In this document: positions 45,501-54,879 of the stretch, piece after piece
How the letters are laid out: the number at the start of each line of letters is the position of its first letter
How positions within the stretch are numbered: the first letter of the stretch is position 1
From: CAZLMW01 sp964560875
Lineage (GTDB): Bacteria > Myxococcota_A > UBA9042
Assembly (NCBI GenBank): GCA_964560875.1
Contig: CAZLMW010000008.1
Coordinates: forward strand, 35,883-99,882
Reading direction: 5' to 3'
Length of the DNA: 64,000 nucleotides
The notes under the pieces: model-generated
Told to the model about the DNA's origin: nothing
Databases searched by the model: none
What the model saw: the letters and a program-made list of their open reading frames with translations, nothing else
Translations under genes and position numbers: made by a program

Positions 45501-47971
45501 AGCGCCCTCCGCCGCCACCAGAACACGGCAGCGACCACGCCAAACGCTGCGAAGAACGGCCAGCGCGGCCATCCGGGTCCATCTGCGGATCGCGGCATGC
45601 CCGCGGTCGCAACGTCGACAACGTCGCGTCCTTTGCCTTCGACGACGACGACACGGGATCCAGACCGGAATGGCCCAAAGCTTTCAATCCTGCCGTCCGG
45701 CCACCTGACGCGGAGGTCATCCACGCCGGTCGCGTCACCGAGCCCGATGGTCTGCTGCAAGGAGAACTGGCTCGCATACGAGTGCCCTGCCCCGACGATG
45801 CGGTCGAGCCGACGACCGCCGACAACAGCCTGGACCTCGGCGCCGATCCCGTCGCGATTGCTCTTCACGCCGCGCACCCGAACAGCGATCCACGAGCGCA
45901 CCGGGAGCTCGTTGATGTGCACGGCTGCCTTGGCGTTGTAGTTGTTGATGACGAAATCCACGTCGCCGTCGCCATCGAAGTCCGCCGCCGCCATGCCCCG
46001 AGCGTCTTCGATGCCGTCCATCCCAAGCGCCCCGCCGACTTCGATGAACGTGCCGTTGCCTCGATTGAGCAGCAGGTGATTTCGCTCGCGACCGTTCCAG
46101 GAGTTCTTCGCGACGAACGCGTCGGTGTAGATGCGGCCTTCGATGTGTTTGGTCTTGGACGCGACCGCGTCCCGTGCGAAATCCAGTCACAAGTCGTGCT
46201 TTTTCTCGCCGGTGATCCAGCCATTGACTGCGAAAACATCCAGGTTGCCGTCGTTGTCGACATCGACGAAGCCGCTGCCCCAATACCAGCCGCTCAGCCG
46301 CGTTCCGGATGCGTCGCTCACATCTTCGAATGTGCCGTCGCCGCGGTTGCGGAGCAGGTAGTTGCCGCTCAGCTCGTGCTGGCCGACCGCGTCCCAGCCT
46401 TCGCCGAGGTGTTCACGCAAGTCGAGCAACAACGGTTGGATGGCCACGCGTCGGTCACTTTCGAGCAGGTTCATCACGTAGCTGCGGATGTTGAGATCCT
46501 GGGAAAACCAACGCTGGTTGGAGCGGATCGACGAAACGTAGATGTCGGGCCAGCCGTCGCCGTCGTAGTCGCCAAACGACGCCGCCATGCCGCCGCTGAT
46601 GGCGAGCGTGCCAGCCTCTTTGGCGACGTCTTCGAACGTTCCGTCGCCGCGGTTGCGGAGCAGCACGTTGCGGCCGAAATCGTTGGCAAGGTAGAGGTCC
46701 TGGTCGCCGTCACGGTCGTAGTCGACGGCCGCGATGCCGAGCGTCAACCCCGCGTCGTCGGCGCCCGAACCCGTGGACATATCGCGCAAACGCAGGTCAC
46801 CGCTGCCGACGTAGAGACGATTGGGCTGACCGTTGCGCGTGTAGTGGATCATCTGTGGAACGGTCTTGGACGTGTCCAGGAAGCGCCCCAGGTACAGGTC
46901 GAGTTTACCGTCGCCGTTGACGTCCACGGCTGCGGCCGATGACACCTGGTCGTCCTGGGCGAGCCCGGATTCGGCAGTAACATCGGTGAAGTGGCCCTTC
47001 CCGTCGTTTCGCCAAAGCTGGTTGCGCCCGTAGAACTGGCCGACGAACAGGTCGGCGTCACCGTCGTTATCGAAATCGGCGAAGAGGCCGAGGTTGGCGT
47101 GGCGAATCGAGCCGAGTCCGGCAGCGTCGGTGACGTCCGTGAACCGCCCTTTTCCGTTGTTTTGGTACAGCTTCGCCCGTTCCCCGCCAAAGAACATCAC
47201 GTCGTCGTCGCCATCGCCGTCGTAGTCGGCGGCGCTCACCCCGCCGATGGAGTGCCGGCTGGTCTGAAACTGCAGGACCTGGGACGGCGGCAGAAATCGC
47301 GGATCGGACGCGCCGTAGAAGTCGACTCCGGTGGCGGTGGCGGCGTTGGCGAGGGCGACGGCTGGACCGGCTGATGTGCGGCCGTCCACGACATCGAGCT
47401 TGCTGATGAGCATGCCCTTTTTGCGTCGATCGAAGCGCGCCATGAAGCGACCTCGCCAGGTGACACGCTCACCGGCAGTTGGACCCGCCGCGCGCCGATC
47501 GCCGATGACCTCAAAGCGCACGACCGCGTCGGCACCCTTGCGATCGACGCGCTGCAACGTGACGAGCTTGAGAACCCAACGGTCGACCGACGCCAGCTCG
47601 GATCGCCACGCCCGGAACCACTCGATCGCCGCGGTATCCCCCTCGATCGACGCCTTGGGGCCGTTCCATCGCGCGAAACGCAGGCCGGGAGCCGCCATGG
47701 CAGGCCACACGCGCTCGGCGGTCGTGAGGGTGGTGAAGGACGCATCGAAGCACGATGAGGCGGCCACCGCGTCGTCTGCGGCGAGGGATTTGGCGAGCTT
47801 GTGCAGGGTCGCATTGATGCCGACGCCGGCTGCGTTGTACTTGCCGCGATCGACGCCAGGCCCCAGCTCGTAAGCTCGCGCCGCCTTCGAAGACACCAGC
47901 GCGGCGACGAGCACGGCGAGCAATACGAACCGTGCGGCCTGGGCGTGACGTGCGGGGCGACGCATGCGCAT
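45497..47971 (-). CDS. Candidate selenoprotein: FG-GAP/ASPIC-UnbV protein (in-frame TGA at 46189-46187)
   Basis: Start ATG 47971 opens a signal peptide with a likely ARA|Y cleavage site. After an NTF2/SnoaL-like region (about 35-220) come FG-GAP/VCBS repeats with DxDxDGxxD Ca-binding loops. Conventional translation stops at TGA 46189 after FAVNGWITGEKKHDL, but the same frame continues LDFARDAVASKTK.. NSWNGRERNHLLLNRGNGTF, another FG-GAP loop, a full ASPIC/UnbV domain (HSYASQFSLQQTIGLGDATGVDDLRVRWPDGRIESFG), a C-terminal membrane helix and basic tail, ending GTGA-coupled to the RND gene. The whole is 824 residues with the TGA as codon 595. A hairpin with loop GGUC lies 20 bases after the TGA. 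Either selenocysteine or a nonsense mutation. Confidence 0.65.
46157..46172 (-). promoter_or_regulatory. Putative bacterial SECIS hairpin after the ASPIC/UnbV TGA
   Basis: On the minus strand GGACGC and GCGTCC form a perfect 6-bp stem around the loop GGTC. The loop begins 20 bases after the TGA, and GGUC is the apical-loop sequence of the E. coli fdhF SECIS. Confidence 0.5.
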
Positions 47972-48286
47972 TCCATCGACCTGTGGCGCGGGTGAGAGGA
48001 GTTGTGCGAACGAACAGCATCGCATCGCGACGACGCGGCATCGTGACAGCGCGGCTGAGTTGTGACCATGGACCGCCAACATGAACGTCGTGAGCAGATC
48101 ATGTCAAAGGCGTGTGAACAAACCATGCCGCCATGACCAAGCACCCCGACAATGGGAGCTTCCACAACGCTCCAACCTCAACGCCGCCGGCATCTTGGGC
48201 GTCGATCGGCCCCTCGGCTTTGTCTGGCGACGCGAATTGGGCGAGCATTGCGGCTCTGCGAAGCAACGCGAACACGGGATGGCGCC
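47972..48286. other. Divergent intergenic region, expected to hold the promoter of the ten-gene cluster
   Basis: No gene is supported on either strand. It separates the first gene of the minus-strand cluster from the plus-strand phosphoesterase. No consensus promoter was clear enough to mark. Confidence 0.4.
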
Positions 48287-49510
48287 ATGGCTGGCCGCGA
48301 GCTGCTGATCTTCATCAGCGACCTGCACCTGACGGAACACGCTCCACCGGTGGCGGTACCGCGCGACGCGCTCTTTGAGCGTTTCTGGTTCCGCATCGCC
48401 ATGGCACGGGGTGAGCAGCCCGCACATTTGGTCCTGGTCGGCGATCTCTTCGATATCGTCCGGTCACCCACATGGTTCCTGACGCCCCATCGCCCCTACC
48501 ACCTGCCGAACGACGACGTCTGTGCGATGATCGACCGCATCACGGACAACATCATCGCGACGGAAAAGCCGTTCTTCGACGCGGTGCGGGCGAGGGTCGA
48601 AGAAGGCGCACTGCGCGTGAGCTATATCCTCGGCAACCACGATCGGCTGCTCGCCTACGCGCCCAACTCGCGGCGCGCGATCTGGAAGGCGCTGACGGGA
48701 GAGGACAAGGCCGTCGAATTCCCCGAAACCATGGTCTTTCCCGAACACGACGTGCTCGCGTACCACGGCAACCAGGCCGATTTCGTCTGCAACGACGACG
48801 CTGGCGAAGGCAACCTCGGCGACGCGATCGGCAGCGAACTCATCGTGCGTTTCCCGATGGTGCTGCGTGAAAAAGTTGGGTTGCCGCTGCTCGACCTCGA
48901 CGAGATCGACGACGTCCGCCCGATCTATGCGGTCCCGGCCTGGGTGCGTCACTTCGGCGCGAATCGCGGGATGATGAAGGCGGTGGCGACCACGTGGCGC
49001 GACCTCGTGGAAGAGTTCCTCGACAATCCGTTCGTCAAGGAGTGGATGCACGGCCACGGAGGACGCGGATTCAACCCGGCGCGGCAGCTCCACACGCTCT
49101 TGCAGCTTTCGACCGGGCGCATCATGCGACGCACCGGCGACCATCGACTGGCGCGGCTGTTCACCCACCTACAGACATTCTTCGACGGCAGGTTCGCGCA
49201 GCATGGCGCCGACTTGTTGTCCGAAGACCGATACAAAGGGCTGCGCTACGTCGTCAACGGGCACAGCCACTTCGCATCGATGGTTCCGCTGGGCCTGCTG
49301 GATGGAAGGCCAGCGTGCTATTTCAACACCGGGTCTTGGCGAACGGTCCACCAAATGGGGCGCTTGCTCCCTGGGCGGCCGGCCTTCTTGAAGTACGAGG
49401 CGATGAGCTACGTCGTGTTCTTTCCGGACCCCGACGCAATGGGCCGCGATTTCGAGTGGTGGAACGGCGTCCTGGTGCCGGTGACATACACGCACTCCAA
49501 CGCTTCGTAA
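48287..49510 (+). CDS. Calcineurin-like metallophosphoesterase
   Basis: 407 residues from ATG 48287. The open frame upstream is Arg-rich and non-coding in appearance; the ribosome-binding site is weak. Metal-binding motifs of the family are in order: ISDLHL (Asp12, His14), VLVGDLFD, ILGNHD and, near the C-terminus, VVNGHSH. A long helical insertion sits between the GNHD and GHSH parts. Members hydrolyse phosphomonoesters or diesters, for example UDP-diacylglucosamine pyrophosphate in LpxH; the substrate cannot be assigned here. The upstream neighbour is the divergent lipid-like cluster, so a link to lipid metabolism is possible but unsupported. Confidence 0.88.
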   Translation: MAGRELLIFISDLHLTEHAPPVAVPRDALFERFWFRIAMARGEQPAHLVLVGDLFDIVRSPTWFLTPHRPYHLPNDDVCAMIDRITDNIIATEKPFFDAVRARVEEGALRVSYILGNHDRLLAYAPNSRRAIWKALTGEDKAVEFPETMVFPEHDVLAYHGNQADFVCNDDAGEGNLGDAIGSELIVRFPMVLREKVGLPLLDLDEIDDVRPIYAVPAWVRHFGANRGMMKAVATTWRDLVEEFLDNPFVKEWMHGHGGRGFNPARQLHTLLQLSTGRIMRRTGDHRLARLFTHLQTFFDGRFAQHGADLLSEDRYKGLRYVVNGHSHFASMVPLGLLDGRPACYFNTGSWRTVHQMGRLLPGRPAFLKYEAMSYVVFFPDPDAMGRDFEWWNGVLVPVTYTHSNAS

Positions 49511-49525
49511 GGTTCCTAACGACTG

Positions 49526-50044
49526 GTGGCCGCAGTGAAGAAGCGCTCTCTCATCGCCCGATGGTTATGCCTCTTGGTGACCGCGTCATGTGCGAGCGGA
49601 TGCGGCGCGACACCGGTCAAGGGCGACATCAATCGCGTCGTCGACGACTGGCACGATGCCGCCGCAAAGGCCGACGCCGCGCGCTATTTCGGACATATGG
49701 CTCCCGGCTCTGTCTTTATCGGTACGGACGCGACGGAGCGCTGGACCAAATCGGCGTTCGAAGCCTTCGCGCGGCCCTATTTCGCCAAGGGAAAGGCCTG
49801 GACGATGCTCCCGCAGAGCCGTCACGTTGCTCTCTCGCCCGATGGCGGGGTCGCATGGTTCGATGAGAAGTTGCGGCACACCAAGTATGGCGACGTTCGC
49901 GGCAGCGGCGTATTGCGGCGTGTCGGTGGGGCGTGGCGCATCGTCCACTACGTGTTGAGCTTTCCGGTGCCCAACGGGGTTTCCAAGCGCGTCATCGCCC
50001 TGATTCGGGAGCAAGACGCCAAGACCGCTCCCGCCACCAAGTAG
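49526..50044 (+). CDS. NTF2/SnoaL-like lipoprotein
   Basis: 172 residues from GTG 49526 (GTG 49535 is also possible). Signal peptide with lipobox ASGC (Cys26). The remaining 145 residues fit the SnoaL/DUF4440 NTF2-like fold: INRVVDDWHDAAAKADAARYFGHMAPGSVFIGTDATERWT, then AFEAFARPYF, and a C-terminal GSGVLRRVGGAWRIVHYVLSFPVP strand pair that is very typical. These domains bind small ligands, or serve as folds without catalysis. It follows the phosphoesterase by 15 bases on the same strand, suggesting an operon. The 3' end faces the VIT-VWA gene with a 10-base gap. Confidence 0.75.
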   Translation: MAAVKKRSLIARWLCLLVTASCASGCGATPVKGDINRVVDDWHDAAAKADAARYFGHMAPGSVFIGTDATERWTKSAFEAFARPYFAKGKAWTMLPQSRHVALSPDGGVAWFDEKLRHTKYGDVRGSGVLRRVGGAWRIVHYVLSFPVPNGVSKRVIALIREQDAKTAPATK

Positions 50045-50054
50045 TCCGGGTGCT

Positions 50055-53000
50055 TCACGGACGCTGCAGCCTCGACGGGCCTTTGTCACTGGCGCGTCCG
50101 GCGACGATGCACCCGCGCTTTTCCGGAACAACGGCGGTGACGTTGCGGTCGGGGCCAAGCCGCGTGAGTCGGTCGGACGGCTCACCGCTGCCGAGCACGA
50201 ACAACCCTTCCATCGTCGCGGCGGCCACAGCGCCACGTGTTGCACGCAGACCACCCAGGTTGATGTGTTCGCCGCCGAGGTGAATCGGGTCGAAGAACGC
50301 GCCGCTCCGCTGGAGCCTGGTGACGCCGCCCTTGTAGGTCCCGATGTAGACGTCTTCGCCCGCGCCCGAAGGGTCCGTCGCAACCGCTGTCACCCAGTCG
50401 TCGCGCAGGTGTCCGGTCGCGACCGAAAAGCGCTGCGTGGAAATGGCGTTGGACGAGGCGCCGCTGTCCTTGGCGCCAGCCCAGCGATACACGCCCCAGC
50501 TGCTACCCAGCCAGAGCGCGCCCTTGCGTCCGACGGCGACGTCCCAAACCGCACGAACCGGGAGACCTTGCTTGATACCAAGCGCTCGGATCGAACGACC
50601 CTCGACGATTGCCGCGCCAACGGCTGTTCCCGCTACAACGCCGCCGTTGGGCAACGTCGCGACGCTGTGTATGTCGTCGGAGGGCATCCCGTCCCCGCGG
50701 CGATAGAGGCGGACGGCGCCGCCAGGCTCCTCGAGGCGCGCCAGTCCGCGGGCAGTCGCGAGCCACAGCGGGCTTCGGGCTCGGGCGCCCGACGACGTTC
50801 TGACGTGGGATGCCAGCCGATTCACTCGGCGGTCGACTCCGGGCAGCGCGAGCCGTTTCCACGCGCCTGCACGCCATGCATGAACGCCGTCCTGCAACGT
50901 CGCGGACAGCAGTTCGCCGCGCCACCGAATCAGCGACGTCACGTCGTGACCGACGGCAGGAGCGTCGGCACGCCCGCGGATTCGCGATGATGCTGGCGAC
51001 GAGAGCTTGGCGCCCAGCGTCATCCAACGACCCGGACCGTCGATTGCCAAGCTCCCGGTGGACTGGTTCAGGGCGCGATCGATAGCGAACACTTCGACAT
51101 GCAGCGGCCACGTTACGTCGTGTTCCGGGTGCCAGCGGGCGACGAAGCGACCAAGGCGCAATGCGGTCAAGGGTACGACCTGGCCATCTGGGAAGCGGAC
51201 CTCGACACCACGAGCATCGACGCCGCGCAGCTGTTGGGCGCGAACAACGTAGACGCCTGGTAAGCGACGGTGGGGCTTGAGGCGCACGCGGACCACGGGC
51301 GCTGTGGTGTCGACGCGGAAAGTCAGCGCGGTCTTCTCGACCCGGCCGTCGCTGTGTTCGACGCGGACATCGATGGCATAGGTGCCTTCCGGAACGCCTT
51401 TATCGACCAGGAATCGGCCGACCCAGGCGGCGGGCCCCTGCTCGGAGGCCGGCTCCCATCGCGCGGCGATCCTCTCGCCCCACGGCATGGTCAGCGTCAC
51501 GGATCGCGCGTCGCGTGGCGCCGGAACGCGCACTTCGGGGTCACCGGGTTGGATACGATTCGGACTGACACTGGGACCGCCGTCCAGCGATTCGAGGTCG
51601 CCACCACTGACGCGGGGACCATCATCATCATTATCTTGGATCTTATCATCCGGCTTTCGCTTGATTTTATGCTGTTTGTAAGCTTCCTCACTTTCGAGAA
51701 CGAGTAGCGCAGTGAGCTCGCTCAACACATCGAAGTCGACGCTGGCGGCGACGATCTTCGCGGCGATTTCTGGCGTTCGCTTATAGGCCCGAAGCGCGTC
51801 GATGAGAGCGGCTCCAAACTGGTTGCGGAGGCCGAACGCTGGCTCGGGATCGGCAAACTCGATGTTTCGCACGATGGTCTTGCGCCCTGCCGGTGGCTGG
51901 CCTTGCCGCGACGGTGGCATGGCGAAGCCCGTGACGACGATGCTCTCGGGCACCTCCGCGTCGGCTGGGACGCGCACCCAGATGCGGCGGTACTCGCCTT
52001 CAAAGACGGTGCCGAGGCTCTCGGGATAGACGGCGGCAGAACCGGCGGCGACCTTCACATCGAGCAATCGCGGTGCGCCAGCGGCACGACTGAGGAACCG
52101 ACCAACCGCGATCACGTCCGCCGGGCCGCTCGGGTTGAAGAATCGTCCGCCCGTCGCCGCAGAGAACGCGCGCATGGCGTCGGAGTCGACCGATTTGCCG
52201 ACGCCGACCGTGTGGACGGCGACCGGTCCCACCGCTTTCTTGAGAGCAGCAACCAGACCGGCGCGATCCACTGTTCCCCAGGTGGCAATTCCGTCGCCGA
52301 TGTACACAAGTTGCGCCTTTTCGCGCGCATCTTTCAGCGCGTGTGCGGCGCACGAAAAGGCTCGTTCGAGGTCACTGGCGCCGTCGGCTTCACGGCCCGT
52401 CAACCAGGCGCGAATGGAGGCCGGGAGGCTCGCAGCAACGTCTGTCCAGCCGCCCGAAAAGCGCCTGCAGGTGATGTCTGCTGCGACTACGGCCACGCGA
52501 TCGGTCGACGCCAGGCCGCTGACGATGGTCGACACGATGCTGGCCTGCAGGTTCGTGGACTCGAGCGCGCTCCGCGACCGATCAACGAGCACCAGCACGT
52601 CACGTGAACGCGGCTTGGGAACGTCGGCCATCGCGGCGCCACCAGGGTGGTCCCCAGTCGGGTTCCGGTTGGATTCCAACGCCTCGACGGGCCCGGTTCC
52701 GCCACGCTTGGGAAGCCAATTCGGTCCGAGATCGACCGCGAGGAATCGCTCTCCGTCCCGGCGGCGCTGAACGAAGACAGCGTCATTGTCCAGCGGCTGG
52801 TCCCGTGGCACGTCGGCTGTGAACGTCGCCCCCGGCTTGAACTGGGCTTCGTCCACGACAGAGTTTCCATCGACGACCAGCTTGAATCGGCCGATCGCGG
52901 TCGCGCCGTCGACACCTGCCGTGCTGTAGCGCAAGGCGTGTCCGTGGGCTGTTCGCCGCAGCGGGGCCGTGAAGCGAAGCACGACGCGCTTGGTGCCGCG

Positions 53001-53633
53001 CGCCGGGATGGGGAAGACGCGCAATTCCAGCGTCCCGGCGCCCTGCCAGCGCAAGATCGCTGGGTCGCGCATCGAGTCGACGATCTTTCGGTAGATACGC
53101 TCTGCTTTGCGCTTTTCGACGATCGAGCCGCGCACCATCTTGCCGTTCACGTCCATCGACAGACCGGTCACGATCGCGCCGTTTGGGACTGGGAATACAA
53201 ACGTGCCCTCGAGCTGCGAGTCGCCGGTGTTGGCGAAAGTATGGTCGACAGCGACATGGGCCCAGCCAGCGCTGGTGCTGACGCGCGCCACGACACGGGT
53301 CAGCGCTAAGTCCCGAGCGTCGTCGCCGTCACGTACACGCAGCGAGCCGATGCCGCCTGTGGCTTCATGTCCGGCAGACCACGCGAAATTGCGCATCTCG
53401 TCGGGAGTTGAAGCCGGCATACCCTTGGCTCCCGCCCCCACCGCCAACGATTCGGGGTCGACGCCGTGCACGTCGCCACCGGCAACGTCAGCGGATGTGG
53501 CGTCGTCCATGGCTTGCACGTCGTCGAAGCTGCCCTCGCAGCCTGCGATGGACGCAACGATTGCGGTGCCGCAGATGGCGGCCAATTGGCGAAGAGAAGA
53601 GACGCTGAAGGCGCGGGCGTGGTGAGCTCTCAT
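50055..53633 (-). CDS. VIT-VWA lipoprotein with C-terminal beta-propeller
   Basis: 1192 residues; ATG 53633 has GGAGG 6 bases upstream and overlaps the preceding stop as ATGA. Lipobox SIAGC (Cys32). Residues about 105-240 are a VIT domain (HTFANTGDSQLEGTFVFPVPNGAIVTGLSM..VRGSIVEKRKAERIYRKI). A VWA domain begins at about 344 with the MIDAS motif DRSRS and continues GVGKSVDSDAMRAFSAATGGRFF. A lysine/aspartate-rich linker (about 670-690) has lower GC than the rest. Then come two Ig-like segments and, from about 900, propeller-like repeats with ALWLGSSWGVYRW and VYIGTYKGGVTRL. The likely role is a metal-dependent surface adhesion or assembly scaffold. It is paired with the DUF2135 protein upstream. 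Confidence 0.85.
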   Translation of the reverse strand: MRAHHARAFSVSSLRQLAAICGTAIVASIAGCEGSFDDVQAMDDATSADVAGGDVHGVDPESLAVGAGAKGMPASTPDEMRNFAWSAGHEATGGIGSLRVRDGDDARDLALTRVVARVSTSAGWAHVAVDHTFANTGDSQLEGTFVFPVPNGAIVTGLSMDVNGKMVRGSIVEKRKAERIYRKIVDSMRDPAILRWQGAGTLELRVFPIPARGTKRVVLRFTAPLRRTAHGHALRYSTAGVDGATAIGRFKLVVDGNSVVDEAQFKPGATFTADVPRDQPLDNDAVFVQRRRDGERFLAVDLGPNWLPKRGGTGPVEALESNRNPTGDHPGGAAMADVPKPRSRDVLVLVDRSRSALESTNLQASIVSTIVSGLASTDRVAVVAADITCRRFSGGWTDVAASLPASIRAWLTGREADGASDLERAFSCAAHALKDAREKAQLVYIGDGIATWGTVDRAGLVAALKKAVGPVAVHTVGVGKSVDSDAMRAFSAATGGRFFNPSGPADVIAVGRFLSRAAGAPRLLDVKVAAGSAAVYPESLGTVFEGEYRRIWVRVPADAEVPESIVVTGFAMPPSRQGQPPAGRKTIVRNIEFADPEPAFGLRNQFGAALIDALRAYKRTPEIAAKIVAASVDFDVLSELTALLVLESEEAYKQHKIKRKPDDKIQDNDDDGPRVSGGDLESLDGGPSVSPNRIQPGDPEVRVPAPRDARSVTLTMPWGERIAARWEPASEQGPAAWVGRFLVDKGVPEGTYAIDVRVEHSDGRVEKTALTFRVDTTAPVVRVRLKPHRRLPGVYVVRAQQLRGVDARGVEVRFPDGQVVPLTALRLGRFVARWHPEHDVTWPLHVEVFAIDRALNQSTGSLAIDGPGRWMTLGAKLSSPASSRIRGRADAPAVGHDVTSLIRWRGELLSATLQDGVHAWRAGAWKRLALPGVDRRVNRLASHVRTSSGARARSPLWLATARGLARLEEPGGAVRLYRRGDGMPSDDIHSVATLPNGGVVAGTAVGAAIVEGRSIRALGIKQGLPVRAVWDVAVGRKGALWLGSSWGVYRWAGAKDSGASSNAISTQRFSVATGHLRDDWVTAVATDPSGAGEDVYIGTYKGGVTRLQRSGAFFDPIHLGGEHINLGGLRATRGAVAAATMEGLFVLGSGEPSDRLTRLGPDRNVTAVVPEKRGCIVAGRASDKGPSRLQRP

Positions 53634-54754
53634 CGGTGGCCTCCGTTCGTCGTGATGCGGGCAACCTCGACCGTCTGGCCAGGTTCGAAGAGTCGGTAGG
53701 GCAGGACTTTGCGCTGTTCGTCGGCGCGTCCCTCGTTGGTCACGATGATGACCTCTCCCCGCGCTTCACGGAGACCGCGGCGACTGGTGCCGAAGTAGTT
53801 CACGGCGACCTTGTAGGTGCCGGATTGAGCGCGTCCGATCGTGAACATCTCCGGGCCGTAACCGGTGGTGACATCGCCGAATAGGGCGCCACCGTGCTTG
53901 CCGTGTTTGTGCCGATACCAGACGCGTTCGCCTGACGGCGTCGTGACCCACAGGTCGATGTCGGACCGATCGGTGTCCCAGCCGAGGTAGACCTTGATCG
54001 CGCTGCTGGTCCCGCCGGGAACGCGAAGTGCCGAGCGTTTCGCGCGCCAGGTTTGGGCGTCTTCGTCACGTGCGTTGGCGGACGCTGCGGCCTGACGTCG
54101 ACCATAGAGTTGGGCGAGACGTTGCTTGGCAGGACCAAGGACCAGCCGCGGCGCCTTGTCGTCGGCAAGGATGCCTTCGAATAGCTTTCGGGCTTGCTCG
54201 TGGCGTCCGACCCGTTGCTGACAAACAGCCCACTCAAAGCGCAGACGCGCGTCGTCTTTGCGCAGCTCCACCGCCCGCCGCAAACGGGCACATGCAGCCT
54301 TGGTCTCTCCCGCCTGTTTCAGCGCAGACGCGAGCGCTCGATGCGCCGACGCGTCGTCTGGAAGCAGCTCAACGACCGCTGACCAGGTCCGTAGCGCGGC
54401 GTCTCGCTCACCCAGTTGTGCCTGAATGTCCCCCAGCATACGCACGACGAGCAGGTTGTAGGCGTCGCGCTGCCGCCATTGTCGCGCCTCTCGCAAGGCG
54501 GCCTGCAAGTCACCGGATTGCACAAGCGCCTGCACCAGCGCAAATCGCGCCTTGCGGTCACGGGGCTTGGATGCGACGTGGTCTCGCAGCTTCGAGATTG
54601 CGCGGGCCGCCGCAGCTGGATGACGAGCCGTGGGACGGTCGGCGACCTTGGTGATCCGCATCGCCTTGGGGGAGCCCGCAGCCATCGAAGGCGCCGCCGC
54701 AAGCCCGACTGTGGCCGCCGCGACGAGATAGATCCATCCACCGTGTGCGTTCAT
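53630..54754 (-). CDS. TPR protein with C-terminal DUF2135 domain, exported
   Basis: 374 residues from ATG 54754 with GGAGGT 5-6 bases upstream. N-terminal signal peptide MNAHGGWIYLVAAATVGLAAAPSMA. Residues about 50-210 are tetratricopeptide repeats (ARFALVQALVQSGDLQAALREARQW; AHRALASALKQAGETKAACARLRRA; RFEWAVCQQRVGRHEQARKLFEGIL). The C-terminal 140 residues carry the DUF2135 signature: IKVYLGWDTDRSDIDLWVTTPSGE..YRHK..GGALFGDVTTGYGPEMFTI..GTYKVAVNYFG. DUF2135 proteins are commonly encoded with VIT-VWA proteins. Here the stop overlaps the VIT-VWA start (ATGA), so the two are probably made in equal amounts and interact outside the cytoplasm. Confidence 0.85.
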   Translation of the reverse strand: MNAHGGWIYLVAAATVGLAAAPSMAAGSPKAMRITKVADRPTARHPAAAARAISKLRDHVASKPRDRKARFALVQALVQSGDLQAALREARQWRQRDAYNLLVVRMLGDIQAQLGERDAALRTWSAVVELLPDDASAHRALASALKQAGETKAACARLRRAVELRKDDARLRFEWAVCQQRVGRHEQARKLFEGILADDKAPRLVLGPAKQRLAQLYGRRQAAASANARDEDAQTWRAKRSALRVPGGTSSAIKVYLGWDTDRSDIDLWVTTPSGERVWYRHKHGKHGGALFGDVTTGYGPEMFTIGRAQSGTYKVAVNYFGTSRRGLREARGEVIIVTNEGRADEQRKVLPYRLFEPGQTVEVARITTNGGHR

Positions 54755-54879
54755 GGCACACCTCCACCGCGGCTTGATTGCAAAGACCCGATGGGGCGTT
54801 TCCACGCGCCGCCATCTGGGCATCAATGCCCGGGCAGACGAAGGTATTCCGCGGTGTCTATGAAGCGCGCCAGGCGCGG

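Noticed and set aside
45497..46021. Separate 174-residue ASPIC/UnbV gene
   Set aside because: The same frame extends upstream to the TGA with an intact FG-GAP repeat, so it is the C-terminal half of one protein.
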